Assembly: GCA_946902985.2 (NCBI GenBank)
Contig: OX336388.2
Coordinates: forward strand, 292,680,526-292,744,525
Reading direction: 5' to 3'
Source: Meconema thalassinum
Taxonomy: Eukaryota > Arthropoda > Insecta > Orthoptera > Tettigoniidae
Length of the DNA stretch: 64,000 nt
Shown here: in pieces, positions 1-10,425 of the stretch
Position numbering within the stretch: the first letter of the stretch is position 1
Layout of the letters: every line of letters begins with the position of its first letter
Position numbers and translations under genes: made by a program
Notes under the pieces: generated by a model
Database searches by the model: none
What the model saw: the letters and a program-made list of their open reading frames with translations, nothing else
Told to the model about the DNA's origin: nothing

Positions 1-54
1 GAAAATGCATAATGATAATTTTATTTCCCAATCATCTAATAAAAACAGGGCTAT

Positions 55-1664
55 GTGCTCCGTGATAAAGAAACTGGAAAATCTGCTAAAATACAAAGGA
101 ACATTACACTGACCAGAAGTAATAAAGTGATTAATAGTTTAGAGGAAATAGCAAACACTTGTAATGACTATTTTCTGGAAATTCCACAAAAAATATTAAA
201 TAAATCACAGGTGGTAAATACACTAAATTCTAATAATAAAATAAATATATGTAGTGATTCTTTATTTATAAATCATGTCACAAGTGAAGAGGTAAGAATA
301 GTTATAAAAGATCTAAAAAATACATTCTGTGCTGGCATTGATGGCATCCCTGATGCAATTTTAAAGAAATGTGCAGAAAATATAATAAATCCACTTACAC
401 ACTTAATAAACAGTTCAATTCTCTCAGGAACTTACCCGGATATTTTGAAGTTATCAAAAGTAATTCCAGTGCACAAAAACGGTTCAAAAGATGAATTAGA
501 TAACTATCGTCCTATTACCTTACCAACTGGTATTGCAAAAATTGTGGAAAAAATCATGTATAAGAGACTGATAAGTTTTATAGAAAAAATAAAATATTAT
601 CAAACTCTCAACATGGATACAGAACGGAAAATCTACACAGACAGCAATTTATGAATGTATTAATAGTATACTGAAATTAATTGACAATAAGGAACATGTA
701 ACTGGCCTATTCTTGGATTTATCGAAAGCATTTGATGTTGTTGACCATAAAATCCTCCTTACAAAACTAAATCAATGTGGTATTAGAGGTCTAGGTAATA
801 AATGGATAGAGTCTTACTTAACAAGGCGTAAACAAATAGTAAGCTTGAGACACAAGGATGATGGAACCTAATTACTTAATGAAACATTGTCCAATGAGGG
901 AATTATTAAATTTGGAGTACCCCAGGGATCGGGTTTGGGCCTACTACTCTTTCTTCTATATATCAATGATATAACACAGAACGTTCATTCACATAATGAA
1001 ATTTTATTTGCGGACGATACAACACTCGTAATAAAAGGTGAAACTAAACAGGTCATACAGCAGTCTGCTGACTCCGTTACAGGAGAGTTAACCAAATGGT
1101 CACAAGATAATCGCCTCATAATAAACTATAAAAAGACTGTGTGTCTAAATTTCCACACTATACAGAATAGGAATCCTGCGAAGCCCAATATAATATTAAA
1201 TGGTCATCAAATAGAAAATAAATCAGAAACAAAGTTTTTAGGACTATTGATACAACATGACTTTAAATGGAATAAACGTATACAATATCTGAATACTAAA
1301 CTGAACTCGATGTGCTTTGCGTTACATATTTTGAAAACCTGCACTAGCATGCACACATTAAGTAATACTTATTTTGCTTATTTCCATTCATACTTAAGAT
1401 ATGGGGTCATATTTTGGGGTATGTCGCCAGATGTACTAAGCACGTTTAGGATACAAAAGAGGGTGATTAGAATTATGGCAAATGTAAACACTAGAGAATC
1501 ATGTAGACCTCTGTTTAAAGATTTAAACATTCTCCCACTGCCCTGCATATATATCTTTGAAAGTATTATGTTTTGTAAAAATAATTTAATGAATAAGGAT
1601 GTTTTTCTTAAAACAAACAATGATGTTCATAGGCATAACACAAGACAAAATCAAAACATTCATA

Positions 1665-1708
<44 letters not shown>

Positions 1709-1866
1709 GCATATATCAAAAAGGAACTTTTCACACAGGAGTTAAATTATACAATAAACTACCCCAGTATATAAAACTTGCCCCAAAAATAAAAACCTTT
1801 GATACAATGTTGAAAGCTTATCTGCAGTGCCATTGTTTTTACTCTGTAGTTGAATATCTTAGTGTA
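55..1866 (+). pseudogene. Broken Jockey-like non-LTR retrotransposon reverse transcriptase
   Basis: Remains of the ORF2 reverse transcriptase of a non-LTR retrotransposon. An open stretch at 55-654 carries the N-terminal RT fingers (ILKKCAENI, VIPVHKNGSKDELDNYRPI). The frame then shifts, and about 700-760 encodes the motif LDLSKAFDVVDHKILL. A stop lies near 868. 887-1774 encodes GVPQGSGLG and the catalytic FADDTTLV (about 1007-1030), followed by the thumb and C-terminal region. A CA microsatellite at 1669-1707 breaks the frame once more; C-terminal residues (VKLYNKLPQYIKL) continue in another frame to about 1866. The endonuclease domain is absent, so the copy is 5' truncated or starts before the window. 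The motifs fit the Jockey/CR1 group; the exact clade is not certain. The AT-rich stretch 1867-2084 is probably its 3' tail. The copy is inactive. Confidence 0.85.
1669..1707. repeat. (CA)n microsatellite
   Basis: About 20 uninterrupted AC dinucleotides inside the C-terminal coding region of the non-LTR fragment. Expansion of this run accounts for one of the frame breaks there. Confidence 0.95.
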
Positions 1867-2084
1867 TAGGAGCGATGAATTCTATATTTATATTTTACTT
1901 TTCTATTTTAATTGTAATACCTAGCTGTAAGTTGTTGTATTTATAGAATTAAGTTTTCATACTATGATAATAGAGTAAAGTGTAAATAGTTGTCCAATAA
2001 GATTGTATCTCTTAAGATCTGTTATTATAATAAGTTATAAATAGTTATAGTATTGGTATTATATAACTATTACTACTTTTATTA

Positions 2085-2388
2085 CCGACAGCAGTGGCTA
2101 CGCGGGCTAAAGCGCAGCGTTAGGTCATGGGGCCAAGCTCTCTGCTGACTCGGTAGACACGTGGGTTCGAGCCCCACCGTCGGCTGTCCTTGAAATGGTT
2201 TTCCGTGGTTTCCCATTTTCAACACCAGGCAATTGCTGGGACGGTACCTTCTGATAGGCCACGGCCGCTTCCTTCCACATCCTTGCCCAGTTTCATTCAT
2301 CTTCATACATTCCATCTCTCATCCCGACGCGCAGGTCGCCCACGGGCTTCGAATAGAAAGACCTGCACTCGGCCTCTGAGGAGGTCAT

Positions 2389-2434
<46 letters not shown>

Positions 2435-2533
2435 CATGTAAATTCCGACGTGTCCTATATCAAAAATGTATTGTATACATGTATTTGATCAAATGGAATT
2501 AATAAAATCTATCTATCTATCTATCTATCTATC
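2085..2533 (+). mobile_element. tRNA-derived SINE with (TATC)n tail
   Basis: The head looks like a tRNA: box A TGGCTACGCGGG at about 2095-2106, box B GGTTCGAGCCC at 2164-2174, and acceptor-stem-like pairing between CCGAC (2085-2089) and GTCGG (about 2179-2183). A tRNA-unrelated body follows, then an (AT)n run at 2393-2431, and the sequence ends in a (TATC)n tail at about 2509-2533. Anticodon-region pairing is poor, so this is a SINE and not a functional tRNA gene. It would be transcribed by RNA polymerase III. No clean target duplication was found, so the outer limits are approximate and the (AT)n part may belong to a separate insertion. Confidence 0.7.
2393..2431. repeat. (AT)n microsatellite
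   Basis: Perfect AT dinucleotide run in the body of the tRNA-derived SINE. Confidence 0.95.
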
Positions 2534-2857
2534 ATGATTGTAGTTTACCGTGCGCCACGGCAAACAAGAAATGATGTAGACAGGAGAAAGATCTTTGAGT
2601 GGTTTGCTCAGCACCCTCCCTTTACAGAAACACCTGCACTAGTATCTCTGGCAACAGGTATTGTTGCAAACTGTGATGTAAATTGCCACAAAGCCCTCGA
2701 AGAAGGAAAGAACATAATGAGGAAATTGTTAGGGCAAAGGTTTGGAAAGATCAAACAGGCTCGAAAAGACAAAGTTCTATCTTTAGCCTCCATGAGCAGC
2801 ACAATCAAAATTAATAATGAAGTGGAGGTTGTGAATCCTCTTCTTATTTTCCAATGA
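2534..2857 (+). pseudogene. Fragment of an unidentified, probably repeat-borne, protein
   Basis: An open frame of up to 107 codons starts right after the SINE tail and ends in TGA. The composition looks like real protein: EWFAQHPPF, an ATGIV segment, then a Lys-rich helix-like stretch (GKIKQARKDKV). The start is not natural, because the frame opens at the junction with the microsatellite tail. I do not recognise a catalytic motif. It may be a piece of an insect repeat-associated open reading frame. It has no intact promoter or partner gene nearby. No function can be assigned. Confidence 0.35.
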
Positions 2858-2904
2858 GCTTCAATTTCCAACCAGAATGCAGAGGATCTACAAGACCTTC
2901 TGTG

Positions 2905-3332
2905 TTAAGAGTTGGCGCCTTTCCCCTTAGCTCTCTTCGATGACAGCGGGTTGAGAAAGACGAAGAAGTCCGCTTTATATGGAGCTTGTATAAACCCTGG
3001 GAATTGAATTAATTCGAGTTGTTCCTCTTTCAGCCAATGTTCTGAAATACATAGCGCTGAGATGTCTTTAAGTTCATTTTTAGGCATTAGATTTATGTAG
3101 GCTAATCAATTTTATTATAGAGAGACTGAACATTCTGGTGGTAAATTTTAAATTTGTTACCTTTGCAAGCTTGTGTTGGTGATTTATTTACATTATTGCT
3201 ATCATAATTGTTATTATTATTGTTGCTAGACAAATCCGAAATACCATTGTTGGACTCAGTCAAATTTGACATCGAAAGATCTGAATGCCAAACCACACGT
3301 TTGGCTTCTTTTACGAGTTTCCCTGCTTCCAC
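2905..3332 (-). pseudogene. Start of non-LTR retrotransposon ORF2 (endonuclease domain), broken
   Basis: Read on the minus strand, 3332-3102 ends with FKIYHQNVQSLYNKID, and 3087-2905, in a shifted frame, continues with ALCISEHWLKEEQLELIQFPGF. This pair is the classic opening of the apurinic-like endonuclease domain of non-LTR retrotransposon ORF2: a QN-containing strand followed by a SEHW strand. An Asn-rich stretch precedes it. The two parts are separated by a frameshift and a stop, and the rest of the endonuclease and the RT are missing at 2905. It lies directly downstream (minus sense) of the esterase-like ORF1 fragment and belongs to the same element. Confidence 0.7.
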
Positions 3333-3466
3333 TCTAAAGATATTACTGTTGAACTATTCTTACCATTTGAATTTAAAATTTTCCAGATTTCATCACTAAG
3401 TTACTCTTTTCCTAACCTATTTAACTTAAGTGTAGGCCATGTCGAGTGTGGAACTTCCTGTCTAAT

Positions 3467-3817
3467 TTACTTACATCTATAATTTGGACATTTGAAAAAC
3501 TCTTTACAAATTTTACGAATTATTCCATTTGTAGCCTCTATTTCTACATTTACACATGATTTGGGAATTAAATCGTATCTCTGCGGAATGTTTACAATAA
3601 TGACATTTGTGTTATGCATGGATGGCAATGTACCCTTTAAATCTTTGATTACCTTTTTACTCTCGTTTCTATAGACGTCGTTTGCTCCAGCGATGATTAC
3701 TGCATAGTCCTTTGAAGTGAGGGTCGCACACTCTCCTACCATTCCGTTCGTGACCGCTGCAATTTGTGCTCCTGGCTTTACTGTCGAAGTGACCTCCATT
3801 TCTCCGCTCCTCTCCAA
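3467..3817 (-). pseudogene. SGNH-hydrolase-like ORF1 fragment of a non-LTR retrotransposon
   Basis: A minus-strand open frame of about 116 codons contains YAVIIAGANDVYRNESKKV followed by NVIIVNIPQRYDL. The GANDV block corresponds to the conserved Gly/Asn/Asp block of SGNH/GDSL-type esterases, and the following hydrophobic strand fits the same fold. Esterase-like domains are known in the ORF1 proteins of several non-LTR retrotransposon lineages. The neighbour on the same strand (2905-3332) starts an endonuclease, which supports that context. The catalytic Ser block lies upstream of the open part and I cannot confirm it. The fragment is partial and presumably inactive. Confidence 0.6.
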
Positions 3818-5061
3818 TACGGTTGCTGCTACATCTCACCCGTGACTATCCGCAAATATCCGCATCTTCCTGGATTTTCTCTTTATCACTTTCTTCTTTT
3901 CTTCTTGAAGAAAGTCATCATTTTCTTCGACGAGCGCTCCAAATGAAATTGAGACGGGAATTTCAGTTATATGTACTGGCCTAAGCTGATTTTATTTGCA
4001 TTTTTTACTTTTATTTTGCACGACGAGCATAAATCCGTAACGGTTACACTACCTGACGAGACACTAACACTGTTTACTGTCAACATGCTAGAGATCTAAG
4101 TTAGCCTTGATGTTTACTCCAAATTACACTAAATTTATTTTAAGTAATACTACCTAAATGAATTAATCTAATTACCTACCAATAAAGAAGAATGTAAAAT
4201 ACGTATATCTTCCAATCGGGTGAAAACTCGTAAAAGCACCACTGCTCTACTTGGTTCAAACAGTGATTGAAGAAGTCAGCGAATCTTTGGGTACACGTTC
4301 CCACAACTTAGTTTAAATTTATTAAATTATCGATAAGGATTTCTAAATACTAGCAATATTCCATATTTCACTTGACCTAAGGAAAGTAAGTTTATAGATT
4401 TTAAACCTCTGTTATAATATTTTACCACTTTTATCAAATATTTACACTAGCTGCTATTTCACTACACTTTCACTGTGACGCCATCTTGCCGCAGGGCTGC
4501 TCCCCTGTTGATAAGTTCAAGCCAGCGAAGTCCTCCAATGCTGAGCACATTAAGGTTGCTTTAGATGCCCCACAAAATCCACCTTGCCAACACGGCATCC
4601 ATGATTGCTCGCCCGCTTGTCAGCCCTCCACGAGTCTTCATGCAGCGCATTAGAGTCAGCTCTATAGTCATATCAGACCAGTTTCCTGATCCAGGAGAAT
4701 CTGATCTACTCACTGCAAATTGTGAATTAACCACCAGTTATTTTTAACAATCGTTAGTGATAGGCAGCTTTAATATTATATCTGAAATATTCATAAGCAT
4801 GGCGTATAACAATAATAATGTGAATAAATCAAGATTTTTTGAAATGTTGGCCCCTTAACTCCGAAAGTATTAGTCCTAAGTAAACAAAGCATAGGACCAT
4901 TTTTGTAGTAAATTTTATTATCTTTAAGTTGTATTCAAACAACGTTTCGCTACGAGTGATAGTTACTGAGATACAAGCGACAAACTAAAATAGGGCCCCT
5001 ATAAAGGGTCCCCTCCCTCGAGCTCGCCCCCACACGTAAGGACTTTTTATTTTCTTAAAGC
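3818..5061. other. Gene-free stretch, probably 5' UTR of the minus non-LTR element plus unexplained sequence
   Basis: No convincing coding sequence. The part up to about 4490 may be the 5' untranslated region of the minus-strand non-LTR element; a GATGGCG-type motif sits near 4480 in minus sense. 4750-5060 is AT-rich, then turns into a C-rich block around 5000-5035. I see no tRNA, TIR or tandem structure. Confidence 0.4.
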
Positions 5062-6546
5062 TTGGATACCAAGGACCAACTGTACCAATTTTCAAAACTC
5101 CGGGAATTTTTTCCTTCCATTGGCCTCTATTTGTATAATTTTACTGGGCTATATAGAGGCATCTCTCTTCTTCAAATTGCATACAAGGTATATTCAAAAA
5201 TATTGCTGAATAGAGTAGAAACATCACTTGACAAGCAACTGGGCGAGTATCAAGCTGGATTTCGAAAAGGTAGATCTTGTTCAGAACAAATATTTAACTT
5301 AAAATCCATCATTCGCCATAGGATACTGAATTCAAAGGACATAGTTGTGACTTTTGTAGATTTTAAAAAGGCCTTTGACTCGGTTGATAGAGAAACCATA
5401 GATAAAACAATTCGTGAATTTGGAGTGGAAGCTAAATTGGCAATCCTAAAACGTGAAACCCTTACTGACACGATTTCAAAAGTAAAATTTATGGGTGAGA
5501 TATCAAATCTATTAAGATAAATACAGGTGTACGGCAAGGTGTTGGTTTATCACCCCTTCTGTTCAACTGTGTTTTAGAGAAAATTGTAAGAATTTGGAAT
5601 TTAAAGCTAAAAGAACATAACATTTCCCCAGTAACTTTGGGGAGAAGAAACAAAGGCATTGAAATAAGTTGCCTAGCATTTGCAGACGATTTTGCTATAT
5701 TGTCAGAAAACCTAACAAGTGCAACAACTCAAATCAATCTCTTGGAAGAAATAGCCAACAAAACAGGTTTGAGAATCTCCGTAGGAAAAACTAAATTTAT
5801 TACAAACATCAAGAACGCTTCAATATATTTGGCAACAGATATTAGCCCAGTGGAAAAAGTAAAGAAATTCAAATATCTGGGAGAAATAATTCAAGAAAAT
5901 GGTTTAGAAAAATCTTCGGTAGAAGAAAGTGTACACAAGATGGAAAGAGCATATTGTATCACTAAGAATTTTTATAACAAAAAGTGCTTATCTAAAAATC
6001 TTAAAATAAGGCACTACACTACAGTGGTGAAACCGGAATGCCTATACGTAAGTGAATGTCTGGTACTAAACTATAGATTAGATAAACTTGAAGTACTAGA
6101 AAGGAGAATCATGAGGAACATTTTAGGCCCAGTGAAAACAGCAGAAGTATGGAATTAAGATCTAATGATGAAATATACAGGAACATAGAAAATATAACAG
6201 AAACGATAAGAAAAAGGAGATTGCAATTTTTTGGACATATTTACAGAATGGATGATTCCAGATTAACAAAAAGGATATTCAAGTACGTTTGGGAGAAAAG
6301 GGCAACAACTAGCTGGATTCAAGAAGTAAAGAAAGATTTAGAAAGAAATGATATAAGTTAAGTGAAGAAGAAACGGTGAACAGAGAGATCTTTAGAAAAA
6401 GGGTATTAAGTATGAAAGGATTCCAAGGAAGATTGCCAATGAAACCTGGTGCGAAGTGGTCCGAGGACAGAAAGAAGCAGCATAGTGAACGGATGAAGGA
6501 GTACTGGAGGGAACGGAAGAAAAAACAACAAAGTGTGAAGAAATGA
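5062..6546 (+). pseudogene. Broken RTE-like non-LTR retrotransposon reverse transcriptase
   Basis: The frame opens at 5062 with ISLLQIAYKVYSKILLNRV, then YQAGFRKGRSCSEQIF and VDFKKAFDSVDRETI (RT palm). A frameshift or stop at about 5518 is followed by TGVRQGVGLSPLLFNCVLE and, at 5637-6158, LAFADDFAIL (catalytic FADD) plus the thumb (FKYLGEIIQENG). 6149-6361 continues after another shift with RKRRLQFFGHIYRMDD, the typical C-terminus of RTE/craniofacial-development-like ORFs in insects. Coding remnants run on to about 6546. The end shows GAAGAAGAAGAA just before 6600, which may be the 3' tail. At least three frame breaks make it inactive. Endonuclease sequence is not visible before 5062. Confidence 0.85.
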
Positions 6547-7025
6547 AATTGGCTCGTGGTCCCTAGCAGGCCTCATCGGAAAGAAGAAGAAGAAAATACC
6601 GTACTAACTCGAATGTAATGCGCACTTTTTTTTTGGCAAATTATGTCTTGAAAATTAGAGCGTGCACTAGATTCGAGCACAAACTTAAAGCATCCCTGCC
6701 TCCTCTTTTCTCGAGTGCGGTACCTTTGTCTTTCATTCAGCTAGCTATCGCGATGAAATGCGGTCATAAGAAAAGGAAACAGACGCATCGATACTTAATA
6801 AAATCACAATTTAGGACAATATTGCTGACCGAGAGATGTACATATTCCTCTTAGGAATTTGCATCGTTGAATGACGTCACGAAATCGATTGTAACAAAGT
6901 TGAGATGTATCGCTATAGGCCTACGACAACGATACAACCAAGAACAGTGCTGAAAATTCGTTTTTAGTCTTGTCATCTAATGTTGGATTTTAACTGAAAT
7001 ATCAAAGTATGTACATATCTATTAA
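6547..7025. other. Intergenic sequence without recognised features
   Basis: Short open frames only. No motif, tandem structure or RNA-like element was recognised between the RTE-like remnant and the Helitron. Confidence 0.5.
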
Positions 7026-7948
7026 TCTACTATATATAGCTCAAATACCACTCACTCACTGACTCACTCACTCACTCATTCATTCATCACGAAATCTCAG
7101 AAACCACCGAACGGATTGGAATGAAATTTGGTATGCAGCTTCCTCAAGGGCCGCAAACGCCCACCAAGAAAGGATTTTTGGATATGCAGGTTCTAAAGGG
7201 GTGTTAAAGGGGTAGACCTGCATTTCATTGAATAGCAATATCTCCCGATTGGTTTCATCGGGGGATGTTATACTCGGCATATAAACTCATCATTAAAAAT
7301 AAGAAGACACGTGTCTGAGGTTTTTTCGATGTGGTGTATATTATGAGGTGAAAGGGGTGAAAAGTGGGGGGTGAAGGATTCCTAACGGAGCGTGTATCTC
7401 TTAAACGACATAGGCGAGGAGTTTGGAACTCAGCCGAAAAAAAATCAGCATAAAAATAACTAAACAGGTGTTTGACCGGTTTTTCCTAAATCCAATTTAA
7501 GGGGCCCATGGGGCGGGGTGAAATTATGGGGGAGGGGGTGGGGGAAACGTAATATGTCTGAGTGTAAAATTATACATGGCATATGTTGTAGACAATAACA
7601 CATTACATCTTTCTTGTCTCTTGCTATTTCATCATACGACGAATACTTAGGGAGTTATAAATGATTTTGTACTTTTTGGCCGGAATTTTCTAAGTCCCAG
7701 GAATGACATAAAAATTGATTCGAATGAAATTTCAAAAAATAGTTTTTTTAATACTTTTATTATATTTTTCACGTCTTTTAGGGTCCGAAACCAACATGAT
7801 ATTTTGATGTTTTATTTTCGTCCCATTCATTTTTGGTTTCAGGTGATAGAATTTTTTTCCACTAGGACCCATTCTTATCTATCTATCTAACTAATGTTAT
7901 AACGGGATTCCAAATGTTATTGCGGGCGAAGCGGCGGGTAACAGCTAG
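7026..7948 (+). mobile_element. Non-autonomous Helitron
   Basis: The stretch begins TCTACTATATATAG after an A and ends CTAG before a T, which matches Helitron insertion between A and T without target duplication. Just inside the 3' end (7922-7940) lies a GC-rich near-palindrome, GCGGGCGAAGCGGCGGGT, the usual subterminal hairpin found 5-15 bases from a Helitron CTRR end. The length is about 0.92 kb and no Rep/helicase gene is present, so it must have moved with enzymes supplied in trans. The interior has a short (CACT)n/(CATT)n tract at about 7050-7090. The 5' end assignment rests on a short motif and is less certain than the 3' end. Confidence 0.75.
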
Positions 7949-8012
7949 TACAGTAATAAATGAATTTATCAATTAATTACGTTTCATTATACGGTAATAC
8001 ATATGACGTCTT

Positions 8013-8100
8013 AAAAGGAGCTCATTGATGAATCAAATATCCTTTTGCCGATGCGCAAAAGGAGCTCATTGATGTATCAGATGTACTTTTGCCGATGCGC
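8013..8100. repeat. 44-bp tandem duplication
   Basis: Two adjacent 44-bp units (8013-8056 and 8057-8100) start AAAAGGAGCTCATTGATG and end TTTTGCCGATGCGC. They differ at a few positions in the middle (AATCAAATATCC versus TATCAGATGTAC). No gene overlaps them. Confidence 0.9.
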
Positions 8101-9083
8101 ATTACATTCGCCAACAGTCTGGTTTTTATTTGAAGGTTTTGAAAGAAAGATTCGAGAAAACGCCTGGAATGATTTCAATGAAACTCGGTAAGGTCATAGT
8201 ACTATTTTGGCCGACCCCGACCGTACCCTTAAAATTTAATTATGCCTCTCCAATCCAACATGGCTGCTGTGCGAAATATTTCACCGGCATTCTATATCTA
8301 CGAAACTATTACTCACCCTGAAATTTTGTACGGAGATGAAGGGCACTACTAGACGTTCACCGATGTGACTTTCAATAACCTGTTAATTACAAAACGACCA
8401 TTTATGAAAAATAGGCTTATGAGATCACCTTTTGTCCGTGTGTGTGCTATTGTTAGTGAAGTCCTAGAAGTGGACTCTGAATATTTACTCACCTGTGAAC
8501 AATCGAGAAGCATGAAACTCTAAGACTTTATTGAAAATTGTGATCGTATTTACCGATCCCAGTTAAACTTGATGCAATGAGTGGATATTATTTAGTCGAG
8601 TTCATCATAGGAGGCAAGTAATTGAGACGATAATGTGATGCCACGAACTACTGCTAAGAGGCGTGATGATCTAATCTGTATGCGGCCATCTTACAGCTGT
8701 TTTACGGTCCCCGCGGTTCTTCGCAGAAAGTAGTTTTCCTGGAAAGTTTATCAGACAAGTCCATCTCGTTACCGAGTATGAGCTCAAACTTTGTGGAACT
8801 TCATTGAAGGGAAGGAAGCCGTGGGGAACTTGTACCAAGAGAGAACAGTGGCGGGTCCTCATCAGATAATAGGAAGTTGAGAACACACATAGTAAGGTAC
8901 TCATGACGTAATAGCAGGAATCCTCGTTGGGCATCAAGTTACTTATGGTTATGGCAGGTCCGTTGACATTTATATTGTGATACTGATACAAAACGATGTG
9001 ATCGTTTCAATTCCCCGATGTTAAAAACCCGCTCCTTACCCCCGGAGATAAATGTCTACTGCACAATGTGTAACACAGTTCTC
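8101..9083. other. Left flank of the palindromic element, no gene seen
   Basis: Only short, unconvincing open frames on both strands. I found no transposon ends, RNA genes or tandem repeats. It is the probable pre-insertion host sequence next to the large element. Confidence 0.5.
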
Positions 9084-9089
9084 TGCGGT
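9084..9089. repeat. Left 6-bp target site duplication (TGCGGT)
   Basis: TGCGGT directly precedes the first base of the inverted terminal sequence AGTAGGAAATAAAGAGC. The same hexamer follows the mirrored end at 45814-45819. A 6-bp duplication is characteristic of Polinton/Maverick integration by a retroviral-type integrase. Confidence 0.85.
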
Positions 9090-10425
9090 AGTAGGAAATA
9101 AAGAGCGGTTCTGGCACAGGGGCTAATGCGCAAGATGGCGGCCGCGCGCAACCAACCCTATGTTATTCTTATGGAGGGGTCAGTCAGAGCTGGCACAGGG
9201 ACTAATGCGCAAGATGGCCGCCATACTCTGAGACCGTGAATGACGTCACAGGGGGAGGTCGGCCGTGTAGTTGCTAAATGGAATATTTATTATTATTATC
9301 ATTATTATTATTATGTAATTATTGATTAATCATGTACAATCAAGACCAGCCTTATATAATCCACTTTATGATTAAGTGGCAGAATTCTTGGATGTCACTG
9401 TGGAGTCCCCGGTCTGAGTCCTGGCTTTGCCAAGAAATATAATTTCTGGTCTGATAGTTGGAATGGGGTACACTCAGCCTTGTGAGGCAAAACTAAGAAG
9501 AGTGGGGTTAATTCATACTCAGCCATTTTGCCTAACCCAACTTTACCTAACCTCACCTAACCTAATCTAACCTTACCTAACCCAACATAACCTTAGTTCA
9601 CCGAACCTAGCATTTCCTCACTTAACTTCACCTAACTTAACCTAACCTAACTTAACCTAAACTAACCTTTAAAGCTAAGCCAAAGGCTAATCAACACACT
9701 CAAAGTATATAAGGGCACATGCAACTATCTTTTTTTGCTAGTCTTATAGAGAGTAAGGTAAAGCTAACAATTGCACTGTGGCTACTGTGCAAAATGTTCG
9801 CTACACACAACCAGCTTAGGATTACAAAGTCAGTTAAGTTTTAAAAAGTAAAAGCTTTTATTCATGTTTTTTTCTTTTCATTTTCATATTTCACACATTG
9901 CAATTTGTCAAATTCCAATTTACAGTTTTTAAAATTTTAGTTTTAAGTTTTTTGAATTTTGTCAGTATGGAAACATGGATTTTTCAATTTTGTTGTTTAC
10001 ATGTTTTTGATTTAGTCCGTGTCTAAAGTTCATATTTGCCAAACACGATTTTTTCATTACATATAACAAGGCTGTATACCTTATCCCAAAGCATATAGGT
10101 AATAGATGGGATATACTATACTTTTGAGTACCTAGTTTAGCTAACTAAAGCAATTTCTCAAAATTACTAGAGGTTAACAGTTTGGATTAGGAGTGGGAGG
10201 TGGGTAGTAATTTAAAATTTCCAAGCAGTGTTCATACAATATTTTTTTATTCATTTTAAATATATTTACACTATTTACACATAATACATTTGTTATAATT
10301 ACAGTTGTTTTATTTTTGTTTTCTATTTTTATTTATGTTTGCGTATGAATACCATTTTTTTTCTTTCTTTTGGTGTTTTCTATGTTTAGTGCTATTGTTT
10401 TATTTCCTAAATTGTTTTGTTTTAT
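9090..10425. repeat. Outer left arm of the inverted repeat
   Basis: Non-coding sequence mirrored at 44440-45813. It holds two copies of a block with CAGGGGCTAATGCGCAAGAT (about 9117-9136 and, with changes, 9195-9215), a TGACGTCA palindrome at 9241-9248, a TTA-rich tract near 9285-9315 and the CCTAA-like array at 9531-9672. The inner part is AT-rich. This would contain the replication origin or terminus and the 3' flank of the polymerase gene. Confidence 0.8.
9531..9672. repeat. Degenerate telomere-like CCTAA repeats (outer left)
   Basis: A run of CCTAACCTAA-type units with many single-base changes (CCTTACC, CCCAAC, ACTTAACC). It matches the complement of the insect telomere repeat TTAGG. Its mirror copy lies at about 45227-45370, so it is part of the transposable element and not a telomere. 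Confidence 0.8.

Noticed and set aside
2085..2185. Functional tRNA gene
   Set aside because: A and B boxes exist, but the cloverleaf is poor and a SINE body with a tail follows. The same holds for 14416-14490.
8671..8991. 106-codon minus-strand frame in the left flank
   Set aside because: No motif, no compositional support and no neighbours; treated as a chance frame.
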